A DNA stretch of 64,000 bases from Aneurinibacillus tyrosinisolvens (GTDB lineage: Bacteria; Bacillota; Bacilli; Aneurinibacillales; Aneurinibacillaceae), in the NCBI RefSeq assembly GCF_001015055.1, contig NZ_BBWZ01000003.1:52091-116090 (forward strand), in the 5' to 3' direction. Under the pieces are notes generated by a model, which had not been told where the DNA came from, ran no database searches, and was given only the letters and a program-made list of their open reading frames with translations. Positions 1 to 7,103 of the stretch are shown here, one piece after another (the stretch's first letter is position 1; each line of letters opens with the position of its first letter). A program made the position numbers and the translations under genes.

Positions 1-1
1 A

Positions 2-301
2 GCGGAGGCTGAGCAGTTTATCGCCTGGTTTAACGAAGCCAGGCTTGTTCAGAAGATTCGGTTTCCTGCAGGGCAGAGAAGAGGAATTCTGGTACATATC
101 ACAACAGGAACAGGTGAACATATCAACATCGTCCCGTATCGTAACGACTTCGCCGTTCGGCGGGTTGCTGAAAGCAAGAACACGAGGCCGGTGGAGTACT
201 GGGCAAAGCAGGAAGAGATTAGCCAATTTTTTGACAAGCTCACAGCAGCGGAAAGCAAGGTTTATGCCGATGAAACAACAACGATTTCAAAATGGGATTG
301 A
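2..301 (+). CDS. C-terminal part of an unknown protein (cut by window edge)
   Basis: An open frame of 99 codons runs from the window edge to a TGA at 299-301. Its composition looks like real protein (for example VHITTGTGEHINIVPYRNDF and VEYWAKQEEISQFFDKL), better than the alternative frame over the same bases, which would have to be an N-terminal extension of the downstream glycosylase. The start lies outside the window. I do not recognise the family. The end overlaps the proposed start of the downstream glycosylase by about 30 nt, which suggests translational coupling. Confidence 0.5.
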   Translation, partial: AEAEQFIAWFNEARLVQKIRFPAGQRRGILVHITTGTGEHINIVPYRNDFAVRRVAESKNTRPVEYWAKQEEISQFFDKLTAAESKVYADETTTISKWD

Positions 302-902
302 ACACCTCTCAAGCACAGATCCGATTATGCGTGAACTGATTCAGATGTACGGAGACTGCCGCGTACCTTCCCGTACAGATTCCTTTCTGGTGCTTTGCGA
401 ATCGATTATTTCCCAGCAGCTTTCTGTAAAAGCGGCTGCGTCGATTTGCAGGCGCTTTATGGAGTATTTCCACAATCAGCCGACAGACCGTTTGATTTTA
501 TCCGCGCCGGAAGATGAACTCCGGGCGCTGGGCCTTTCTTATTCGAAAATTAAATATCTTAAGGACCTGGCCCTGCATCATGGAGACGGCAGGCTGGAGT
601 TTGAAGAAATGGGCGGCATGTCCAACGAAGAGATTATCGACCGGCTTATTCAGGTGAAGGGAATCGGCAGGTGGACGGCGGAGATGTTTCTTATTTTTGG
701 CCTTGGACGGTTCGATGTTTTTCCCGTCGACGATTTAGGAATTAAGAAGGCGATCCAGTTCAATTATGGACTGGCTGATTTGCCGGGGAAGGACGAGATG
801 AGGGCCATTGGACAGGCCTGGGCGCCTTATGAATCGATTGCCTCGCTTTATTTGTGGAGAAGTCTTAATAACAAGCCGCCAATCGAAAAGAGTGTCAAGT
901 GA
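270..902 (+). CDS. DNA-3-methyladenine glycosylase II (AlkA-like, HhH-GPD)
   Basis: Base-excision repair glycosylase of the HhH-GPD superfamily, expected to remove alkylated purines such as 3-methyladenine. The helix-hairpin-helix reads VKGIGRWTAEMFLIF and is followed by FPVDDLG, whose second Asp is in the position of the catalytic Asp of AlkA. An early segment (ESIISQQLSVKAA) matches the QQ-containing helix of the family. About 210 aa, the short single-domain form without AlkA's N-terminal domain. I start at ATG 270 because AAGG at 257-260 gives 9-nt spacing. ATG 264 is possible. A longer frame reaching back to 45 is unlikely because it overlaps the upstream coding frame. A strong hairpin follows the stop. 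Confidence 0.85.
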   Translation: MKQQRFQNGIEHLSSTDPIMRELIQMYGDCRVPSRTDSFLVLCESIISQQLSVKAAASICRRFMEYFHNQPTDRLILSAPEDELRALGLSYSKIKYLKDLALHHGDGRLEFEEMGGMSNEEIIDRLIQVKGIGRWTAEMFLIFGLGRFDVFPVDDLGIKKAIQFNYGLADLPGKDEMRAIGQAWAPYESIASLYLWRSLNNKPPIEKSVK

Positions 903-928
903 AAAGCCGCCGTAAATGGCGGCTTTTC
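902..928. terminator. Bidirectional terminator between the glycosylase and a small convergent gene
   Basis: Inverted repeat AAAAGCCGCC / GGCGGCTTTT with a 6-nt loop, flanked by A- and T-runs, lies between two convergent genes and could serve both. Confidence 0.8.
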
Positions 929-935
929 ATATTCG

Positions 936-1160
936 TTATCTATCTTTGTCACTTTCCATTTGGCGGGCTTGGATTGCTTCCTTCCGGAGGACCGGCTCAT
1001 TCTTGCTTTTCTCGAAATCTGTTTTATCGTCATCATAAAAAGGCACCTGATTAATCATTGGCTGTTCCTGATCGTTTAATCCTTCCCGATTTGGCTGCAT
1101 GGCCCGTCCTTTTGTTTTGTTTTTCTGGCCGTGTTCTGCATTATTTTGGTTTGTACCCAT
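936..1160 (-). CDS. Small hydrophilic hypothetical protein
   Basis: 74-residue protein with no membrane segment, rich in Asn, Gln, Lys and Asp. It begins MGTNQNNAEHGQKNKTKG and ends in a charged Arg/Lys-rich stretch. The start is well supported: GGAGG (1169-1173 on the reverse strand) lies 8 nt before the ATG. It is 18 nt downstream of the 33-aa gene at 1179-1280 on the same strand, so the two probably form a small operon. No family recognised. The composition recalls small, soluble spore-associated proteins of Bacillales, but that is only an impression. Confidence 0.65.
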   Translation of the reverse strand: MGTNQNNAEHGQKNKTKGRAMQPNREGLNDQEQPMINQVPFYDDDKTDFEKSKNEPVLRKEAIQARQMESDKDR

Positions 1161-1178
1161 TATGCAAACCTCCTTATT

Positions 1179-1280
1179 TTAGTTAATCCGAATTGGCTTT
1201 CTGTCTCTTTTTCTGGAATATGCCCGGTACATGCCATAGGCCAGTGCTGCTAATCCTGCCGTTTTCATCCATTTTTTCAT
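1179..1280 (-). CDS. 33-residue small protein with hydrophobic N-half and basic tail
   Basis: Short gene with a strong ribosome site: GGAGG (1287-1291 on the reverse strand) 6 nt before ATG. The product starts MKKWMKTAGLAALAYGMYR and ends in a strongly basic tail (SRKRDRKPIRIN). The hydrophobic middle of about 12 residues could sit in or on a membrane. A longer overlapping reverse frame (to 1407) runs into the next gene's start and is judged spurious. Together with the next gene it forms a two-gene reverse-strand unit divergent from the diguanylate cyclase. Function unknown. Confidence 0.6.
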   Translation of the reverse strand: MKKWMKTAGLAALAYGMYRAYSRKRDRKPIRIN

Positions 1281-1392
1281 GCTGCACCTCCATGCTTTCT
1301 ATTTCCACAGTTTCCCCTGCGGCAATCATTTTTTGTTTTATAAAGTATGGTATTCTAGTTAAGTAGGCTTCAACTTTAGGAGGACAACAACA

Positions 1393-2517
1393 TTGGATGT
1401 TAGCCAATTTTTCAAAATGTTTATGTTAAATGCCGGAGCCATTACGATTTTTTGCTACATATTCGTAAAGACTTATTACTCTCTCCTATATACCTACCGG
1501 AAGTACAGAGAATGGTGGGCCGCCGCAGGTGCGATCGCAGCTGGCGGACTGTCTATGTATTTGGGGATCGCGGAGGCTGATTTTGTCAGCTTTGATTTAC
1601 GCTATGTTCCCATTGTTCTTGCCCCATTTTTTGTAAGGCGCCGATCCTCTATTTTCATTATTGCAGCAGGAATCGGATTGTTCAGACTGTGCTTCGGGCT
1701 TAATCAGGCGGCATACGCAGGAGCAGTAAACATGCTCATTATCGGGCTTGGCATGTTTTTGATTTCCAGCGTCCTGCCGCGGAAGAATAGCAATTTTTCT
1801 ACTGTGGTTATCGCACTTATCTATATTACAACAGGTAATTTGATTAATATTGTGGCCATTTCCCTGCTCGGCGTCATATCTTTCCACGTATATGCAGCCC
1901 AGATTGCGCCTATTTCCTTTTTTTTCGGTATGCTTGGCAGTGTGATTATTGCGTTTTTATTGCGTGATATGGACTTTGATATACGAATGAGAAGACAACT
2001 GCAGGAAGAAGTGCTTACAGACCCATTAACGGGAGTTTACAATTACAGGTATATTGACCAATTTTTAAACTCCTTTGACACTTCTTTTTCTAAAAGCCTG
2101 TCCGTTGCTTTTATTGACGCAGATTATTTCAAACGAATTAATGACACGTATGGCCATACAGTAGGTGACACGGTGTTAAAAACCCTGGCCCAATCGCTCG
2201 CTAGGCAAACCGAGGGAAAAGGGCATACAGCGCGGTATGCAGGAGAGGAATTTATGCTTCTTTTCCCTGATTCAGCGCTTGAAGAAGCGTACACAATTGT
2301 GGAGAATGTCCGCCGTCACATCGAGACACTTGATATTTACACGCCCGATGGAGAAGTTGTTCCGCTTACGGTTTCCTGCGGAATTGCGGCTTATCCCGAT
2401 TATCCGTTAGACGAAGTCGTCCGTAAAGCGGACGAAGCGTTATATGAGGCAAAATCAACAGGCCGCAACCGCGTAAGTGTGGCTTCACCGATCCTTGCTC
2501 TGGACCCAATCCTTTAA
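1393..2517 (+). CDS. Membrane diguanylate cyclase (5TM sensor plus GGDEF)
   Basis: Predicted to make cyclic di-GMP from two GTP at the inner face of the membrane. Residues 1-190 hold several hydrophobic helices of the 5TM (LytS-like) receptor type; the GGDEF domain covers about 205-365. The signature is AGEEF (283-287) rather than GGDEF; the metal-binding Asp lies in FIDADYFKRIND (240-251) and the NxxDxxGHxxGD-type region is present. No RxxD product-inhibition site is seen five residues before the signature. The start is TTG 1393, 9 nt after AGGAGG (1378-1383); the nearby ATG is out of frame. AGxEF variants are known to be active in other bacteria, so activity is likely but not certain. Confidence 0.88.
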   Translation: MDVSQFFKMFMLNAGAITIFCYIFVKTYYSLLYTYRKYREWWAAAGAIAAGGLSMYLGIAEADFVSFDLRYVPIVLAPFFVRRRSSIFIIAAGIGLFRLCFGLNQAAYAGAVNMLIIGLGMFLISSVLPRKNSNFSTVVIALIYITTGNLINIVAISLLGVISFHVYAAQIAPISFFFGMLGSVIIAFLLRDMDFDIRMRRQLQEEVLTDPLTGVYNYRYIDQFLNSFDTSFSKSLSVAFIDADYFKRINDTYGHTVGDTVLKTLAQSLARQTEGKGHTARYAGEEFMLLFPDSALEEAYTIVENVRRHIETLDIYTPDGEVVPLTVSCGIAAYPDYPLDEVVRKADEALYEAKSTGRNRVSVASPILALDPIL

Positions 2518-2595
2518 AGGATTTGCAAAAGCGATAGCACCCACTTTTCTATGCTCACATAGTTTATTATGTGATGGCAGATGAGGAGGCGTGCT

Positions 2596-3714
2596 ATGGA
2601 GCGACCCTATGTTGGAATTTTGCTGAATCAGTCTATGTATCGCGGAATTCCGCAAGGAAAAACACAAACTGAAAATCTGGAATTATATGAAGAGGGCAGC
2701 CGTATGTATGGAATCAAGCCGTGCTATTTACGTCTTGAGGATCTTCATCCGGATCAGAATAAGGTGCCTGCGTACGTGAAGGAAGGGGAACGATACCGCA
2801 AAGTCCTGATTCCCTGCCCCAGAGTCATTCACAACCGTGCACTGCATTTTTCCCGTGTCTCGAAAGAAAGAATTCGGCAACTGCTTGATCGAAACTACAT
2901 TATATTTAATTATTGGAATCGGTACAGTAAATGGTACGTTCACAGGGTTTTGAGTGAGGATCCGCATATTAGACCGCACCTTCCCTATACGGTGATGGGG
3001 ACGCCTGAAAACCTGCATATGATGATGCGGAGGTATTCTGGGCTTTTCTTAAAGCCTAACAGCGGAAGCATCGGGGTAGGAATTATGCATTTGTCAAAGA
3101 ATGGAGGTAAATGGCAGCTTTCTTACTCCAGCGTCGTTGGTGGAAAAAGAGCATGGCGTACTATGTTGTTTTCAAACCGGCTACCCGAGTATATTAGAGG
3201 GACGATAAAAAAGCGTTCCTACCAAATCCAGCAGCAGCTTCCCCTTGCCCGCTACCAAAAAAAACCGTTCGATATTCGTGTTTCAGTCCAGCGGGGGGCA
3301 TCTGGAGATTGGAACATCACCGGGATGGTAGGAAAAGTCGCTGCCGCCGGGCGATTTATAAGCAACGTGGCGCAGGGGGGCAAAGTGTACCCGCTTGCTT
3401 TTCTTCTCAGGCAGTATCCATCCCTTTCAATAAAAAGGACAGAAGCTGAAATCAGTGCCTTATCGCTGCGGATTGTTGAGCGCTTGAGTGAGGTTGTGCC
3501 AGGGCTGGCGGATGTAGGCCTTGATATTGGGATAACGGCGGATGGATTTCCGATGTTTATCGAATGTAACGGGCGGGACCAGCGTTACAGTTTTCGAAAT
3601 GGCCGTATGATAGACGAATGGAAGGCCACATACTCAAATCCGATGGGATATGCAAGCTATCTGCTGCAAACGATAGAGGAGAGAAGCGAATCAGAGCCTG
3701 TTATTCAAAAATAA
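2596..3714 (+). CDS. YheC/YheD-family spore-coat-associated ATP-grasp protein
   Basis: 372-residue protein of the YheC/YheD endospore coat family, which carries an ATP-grasp fold. Visible family features: N-terminal RPYVGILLNQSMYRG, an ATP-binding stretch LFLKPNSGSIGVGI, FDIRVSVQR, and near the end DVGLDIGITADGFPMFIECNGRDQRYSF, the Mg/ATP-binding core. The in-frame ATG at 2581 overlaps its own Shine-Dalgarno (GAGGAGG 2582-2588), so ATG 2596 with 7-nt spacing is preferred. The substrate of these proteins is unknown. It is monocistronic, with a strong terminator after the stop. Confidence 0.88.
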   Translation: MERPYVGILLNQSMYRGIPQGKTQTENLELYEEGSRMYGIKPCYLRLEDLHPDQNKVPAYVKEGERYRKVLIPCPRVIHNRALHFSRVSKERIRQLLDRNYIIFNYWNRYSKWYVHRVLSEDPHIRPHLPYTVMGTPENLHMMMRRYSGLFLKPNSGSIGVGIMHLSKNGGKWQLSYSSVVGGKRAWRTMLFSNRLPEYIRGTIKKRSYQIQQQLPLARYQKKPFDIRVSVQRGASGDWNITGMVGKVAAAGRFISNVAQGGKVYPLAFLLRQYPSLSIKRTEAEISALSLRIVERLSEVVPGLADVGLDIGITADGFPMFIECNGRDQRYSFRNGRMIDEWKATYSNPMGYASYLLQTIEERSESEPVIQK

Positions 3715-3718
3715 TGGG

Positions 3719-3757
3719 AAACAGGGGCAGTGCTCTTCGGCACTGCCCCTGTTTCTT
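3719..3757 (+). terminator. Rho-independent terminator
   Basis: CAGGGGCAGTGC and GCACTGCCCCTG arms around a CTTCGG-type loop, followed by a T-rich stretch. It may also act for the convergent gene that ends at 3796. Confidence 0.85.
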
Positions 3758-3795
3758 TGTGTATTGTGTATAAGAAAATTGGTACTGTATCGTGA

Positions 3796-4431
3796 TTATT
3801 CCGCTTCTTTTAGCTCACTTAACTTCATAGGTTCGATTGGCTGGGTTGTATCCATATGGCCAAGAATCGTGTCGGTCTCTTTTCCGTCAACTTCGATTTT
3901 TGTATTCTTATAGCCAAACTGGCCTAGAATTGTAGCGATTTCCTGCAGCATAAATTCCTCTCCGGAGGAGCCGAGGTTGGCATTTTTAACTTCAGAGGAT
4001 AGGCTTACGACCGCCGTAGCGCCTTCTTTTTTAATCGACTGGATTTTTACACTTTCCGGCAGGATCGGAATGAGTTTTTTGCTTTTGGGCCCTTTTTGCC
4101 ACTGTTTAAGAGCCAGCATTGGTAAATCTTTTTCATCTTCATATTGAATGGCATGCGTTTCTTTGTACTGGTCCATCAGGTTATCGTCACTAAACACAAG
4201 AACGACTTCTTTTGCTTTTGCGGCATTTTTCGGCTGCTCCGCCGGCTGTGCTTGCGTTTGATCCTGCGGCTGGGTTTGCTGGGGCTGTTGTGAATTCGTA
4301 TTGTTCTGCTGCGCTGTTACCCCCTGATTATTATCGGCCGGAGCCGGATTGGTGCTTTGTGTAGGAGTCGAGCATCCTGCGACGGTGAGCAGCATAAGCG
4401 CCATCACAGGTATCACGCGTGGAAAACGCAT
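3796..4431 (-). CDS. GerMN-domain lipoprotein
   Basis: 211-residue secreted lipoprotein. Signal peptide MRFPRVIPVMALMLLTVAGC with lipobox TVAGC, then a low-complexity Gln/Asn/Pro linker (about residues 25-75), then a GerMN domain (about 80-190) containing LALKQWQKGP, the Leu/Pro-rich core and a buried SLSSEVKNANLGSSGEEFMLQEI helix. GerMN proteins are linked to spore germination and sporulation in Bacillales, where the domain is thought to mediate envelope contacts. The first ATG (4440) directly abuts GAGAGGA; ATG 4431 has proper spacing. Transcribed toward the YheC/YheD gene. Confidence 0.85.
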   Translation of the reverse strand: MRFPRVIPVMALMLLTVAGCSTPTQSTNPAPADNNQGVTAQQNNTNSQQPQQTQPQDQTQAQPAEQPKNAAKAKEVVLVFSDDNLMDQYKETHAIQYEDEKDLPMLALKQWQKGPKSKKLIPILPESVKIQSIKKEGATAVVSLSSEVKNANLGSSGEEFMLQEIATILGQFGYKNTKIEVDGKETDTILGHMDTTQPIEPMKLSELKEAE

Positions 4432-4604
4432 CGTAATCATTCCTCTCTAAAAATTAAATCAATCTCTATTCTTGCATAATATGGCAGGAGAAAAAACCTT
4501 CGGAAGTCCTAATCTGCTTTCATTATAGTAGATTTGGAGAGGAAACAGGGGTAAAATAAATAAATAATATAGATATAAATATAGATAAAGTAGGAGGCGG
4601 GAAG

Positions 4605-5276
4605 GTGGAGATTGAATCCGTACTATCTTTGGTTAAATCAATAAACCGGGCATTTCCCCCGGATGCTTCGATTGCGATTGCCGATCAGTCAAAATTTGTT
4701 TACTATCAGCCCAGCCTGAGGATTGATTTAAAAATCAAACCGGGCGATACGATACAGGAAGGGACATTAACCCGTCAGGCACTGGAGCGGGGAGCCGACG
4801 TGTCAAAATATGTTGATGAAACGGTTTTTGGTGTCCCCTATTATGCAACAAGTACACTCATTATCGATCGGAATGGAACGGAAGGATGCATCACGACGAT
4901 TTTTCCTCCGGGGCATAGGGGAGACGAAGCCCGGCCCCTGCGTCATCAATTTTTAATCGGGAAAGGCGAGGACCGGTGGATTCCGATTCCTTTTCATGAA
5001 ATCTTTTTTATCGAATCGCAAAACGGGAAGACGTTTCTTCATACAGAACGCGGTGTTTATATGAATAAATACAGCTTGCTGGAATTGGAGAGCGTCCTTC
5101 CTTTTGACCGGTTTATCCGCTGTCATAGAGCTTATTTGGTGAATGTTGGCGCCATCTTAGAAATCCATCCGGACTTTCACTCTACCTTTGTCATTATTAC
5201 GGCGGACGAGAAGCGGAGCCGCGTGCCGGTAAGTCAGAAATACGCAAGTTCTTTTCGACGGTTCATGGGCTTTTAG
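4605..5276 (+). CDS. LytTR-domain transcriptional regulator with sensor-like N-terminus
   Basis: 223-residue regulator. The C-terminal 100 residues are a LytTR DNA-binding domain (IPFHEIFFIESQNGKTFLHT ... FIRCHRAYLVNVGAI ... VPVSQKYASSFRR). The first 110 residues look like a PAS-type sensor (DASIAIADQSKFVYYQPS), not a phospho-receiver, so this is a one-component regulator. GTG start 4605, 7 nt after AGGAGG (4592-4597). It sits directly upstream, in the same direction, of a CoA-transferase, which is its most likely target. The input signal cannot be read from sequence. Confidence 0.85.
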   Translation: MEIESVLSLVKSINRAFPPDASIAIADQSKFVYYQPSLRIDLKIKPGDTIQEGTLTRQALERGADVSKYVDETVFGVPYYATSTLIIDRNGTEGCITTIFPPGHRGDEARPLRHQFLIGKGEDRWIPIPFHEIFFIESQNGKTFLHTERGVYMNKYSLLELESVLPFDRFIRCHRAYLVNVGAILEIHPDFHSTFVIITADEKRSRVPVSQKYASSFRRFMGF

Positions 5277-5305
5277 GGAGGGGGCAGCAGCCCGCCTCCT
5301 TTTTT
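5276..5305 (+). terminator. Probable terminator after the LytTR gene
   Basis: G-rich arm GGAGGGGGC pairs with GCCCGCCTCC (one bulge) and is followed by six or more Ts. It separates the regulator from the CoA-transferase promoter region. Confidence 0.6.
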
Positions 5306-5317
5306 GTTGTTGTTTAA

Positions 5318-5372
5318 TGTAAGGGCTTACCTTTCGAAAATGCTGTTTTATCCCTGATTTTTCTGCTTTATC
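5318..5372 (+). promoter_or_regulatory. Candidate operators upstream of the CoA-transferase gene
   Basis: Two signals lie in the 185-bp gap. TGTAAGGGCTTACC (5318-5331) contains a perfect GTAAG/CTTAC inverted repeat and resembles a CcpA cre site with two mismatches. CTGTTTTATC (5343-5352) and CTGCTTTATC (5363-5372) form a direct repeat with a 20-bp period, a layout typical of LytTR-family binding sites, though the bases do not match the published LytTR consensus well. Binding is inferred. Confidence 0.35.
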
Positions 5373-5461
5373 GGGATTTAAAGGATGTGGGAAACATGTC
5401 ATGATATTGTCATAATTATAAAAGTTTAATAAAGACAAGATATGGTCGGGAGGTTGTTTGC

Positions 5462-6982
5462 ATGTTATCCAGACGTTTACGAGATAAAAGATTAGAGAAT
5501 CGGATTGTATCAGCGGAAGAGGCGGCAGCCTGGATTAAAGACGGCATGACGCTTGGGCTTAGCGGTTTCACGCAGGCGGGGGATGCAAAGGCGGTGCCGC
5601 GGGCGCTTGTTGACCGCGTTAAAAAAGAAAATATACAACTTAAAGTGAACGTCTATACAGGGGCTTCCTTAGGATCAGAAATTGACGGCCTTATGGCGGA
5701 AGCGGGTATTATTAACAGACGCCTTCCTTTCCAGGCAGAGAAGAGAATGCGCGGAAAAATCAATCAGGGAGAAATCTTATATACGGACCAGCACTTATCC
5801 CACACTGCTGAACTCGTTCGTTCCGATGTATTGCTCCCTATTGATATTGCAATCGTGGAAGCGGTTGCAATTACGGAAGAGGGCGAGCTTGTTTTAAGCA
5901 CGTCTGTTGGTAACACGACTGTGTTTGTGGAGAAGGCGAAAGAAGTAATCATTGAGTTAAATCTTGCTCAACCGGAAGCGTTTGAAGGTGTTCATGATTT
6001 GTATTTTCCGGGTCCACAGGGGGAACGCGGCCCCATCCCACTGCAAAAAGTTGATCAGAAAATTGGAAGCCAGACACTATCTGTTCCGGCGGAGAAAATT
6101 AAAGGAATTGTCATAACAGAAGAAAAGGACGTTACGTCGTCCATTGTTCCGCCTGATGAAGAAACGGCGATGATGGCTAAGCACCTTATCGGCTTTTTGC
6201 GTAACGAGGTTAAAGCGGGCAAGCTTACTAACAAACTCGCTCCTTTACAGTCAGGAATCGGTTCCATTGCAAATGCGGTATTACACGGGTTTCTCGATTC
6301 CGAGTTTACTGATTTAGAGGTATACTCTGAAGTGCTGCAAGATGCAGTGTTTGACCTGCTTGATGCTGGTAAAGTACGGTTCGCTTCCGGATGCTCCATT
6401 ATCCTGTCGCCGGGCAAAATGAAGAGCGTCCTGCCTAATTTTGAGAAATATCGGGAACAGATTATCCTTCGTCCGCAGGAAATTACAAACCACCCGGAAA
6501 TTATTCGCAGGCTTGGCTTAATCGCAATTAACACAGCGCTTGAAGTTGATATATATGGGAATGTGAATTCTACGCATGTCATGGGTTCAAATATGATGAA
6601 CGGAATCGGCGGTTCCGGTGATTTTGCGCGGAACGCAAGGCTTGGAATTTTTGTAACGAAATCGATTGCCAAGAACGGAAACATTTCTAGCGTAGTGCCG
6701 TTTATCTCTCACGTCGATCATACGGAGCACGATGTGGATGTGATTGTGACAGAGCAAGGGATTGCTGATTTACGCGGCCTTGCACCGCGTGAACGCGCGG
6801 CGCTCATTATTAACAAGTGTGCCCACCCTTCGTATCGCCAGCAGCTGATGGAGTATTTTGAGGAGGCGTGCCAGCGAGGCGGACAAACGCCGCATGTACT
6901 TGAGAAAGCCCTTTCCTGGCATATCCAGTATGAAAAGGAAGGCACGATGCTTCAAAAACAGACGAGCTATTTAGGAGTATAA
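5462..6982 (+). CDS. Acetyl-CoA hydrolase / succinyl-CoA:acetate CoA-transferase family
   Basis: 506-residue enzyme of the class I CoA-transferase group that includes Cat1 and AarC (about 505 aa). It moves CoA between acetate and acyl-CoAs or hydrolyses acetyl-CoA. Family markers: SGIGSIANAVLHGF (264-277), YSEVLQD with Glu290 in the position of the glutamate that forms the enzyme-CoA thioester, SNMMNGIGGSGDFARNA, and VTEQGIADLRGLAPRERA near the end. ATG 5462 follows GGGAGG. The LytTR gene upstream and the operator-like repeats suggest control by acetate or overflow metabolism. Sequence does not settle transferase versus hydrolase; the oxyanion-loop GIGSIAN favours transferase. Confidence 0.85.
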   Translation: MLSRRLRDKRLENRIVSAEEAAAWIKDGMTLGLSGFTQAGDAKAVPRALVDRVKKENIQLKVNVYTGASLGSEIDGLMAEAGIINRRLPFQAEKRMRGKINQGEILYTDQHLSHTAELVRSDVLLPIDIAIVEAVAITEEGELVLSTSVGNTTVFVEKAKEVIIELNLAQPEAFEGVHDLYFPGPQGERGPIPLQKVDQKIGSQTLSVPAEKIKGIVITEEKDVTSSIVPPDEETAMMAKHLIGFLRNEVKAGKLTNKLAPLQSGIGSIANAVLHGFLDSEFTDLEVYSEVLQDAVFDLLDAGKVRFASGCSIILSPGKMKSVLPNFEKYREQIILRPQEITNHPEIIRRLGLIAINTALEVDIYGNVNSTHVMGSNMMNGIGGSGDFARNARLGIFVTKSIAKNGNISSVVPFISHVDHTEHDVDVIVTEQGIADLRGLAPRERAALIINKCAHPSYRQQLMEYFEEACQRGGQTPHVLEKALSWHIQYEKEGTMLQKQTSYLGV

Positions 6983-6989
6983 TGAGTGA

Positions 6990-7013
6990 CCCTGCCGGAC
7001 GGCAGGGTTTTTT
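6990..7013 (+). terminator. Rho-independent terminator
   Basis: CCCTGCC / GGCAGGG with a GGAC loop and six Ts, 8 nt after the CoA-transferase stop. Confidence 0.9.
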
Positions 7014-7103
7014 CTTTCTTGAACCGATGTTTAGCTGTTTTCCTTTACGGATGTTTCCTGTATAGTTGAAGGGATGCAAGCTTTCATAGGAGTTAGATAT
7101 ACA

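Noticed and set aside
45..263. In-frame 5' extension of the DNA glycosylase
   Set aside because: It overlaps a better-looking coding frame from the window edge, is not like glycosylases, and the ribosome site fits ATG 264/270.
1183..1407. 74-codon reverse frame with CCC near its start
   Set aside because: It overlaps the TTG start of the diguanylate cyclase and the 33-residue gene with a better ribosome site lies in another frame.
6055..6684. 209-codon reverse frame inside the CoA-transferase
   Set aside because: Antisense shadow of a clear coding gene; composition is Ser/Phe/Ile-rich with no ribosome site.
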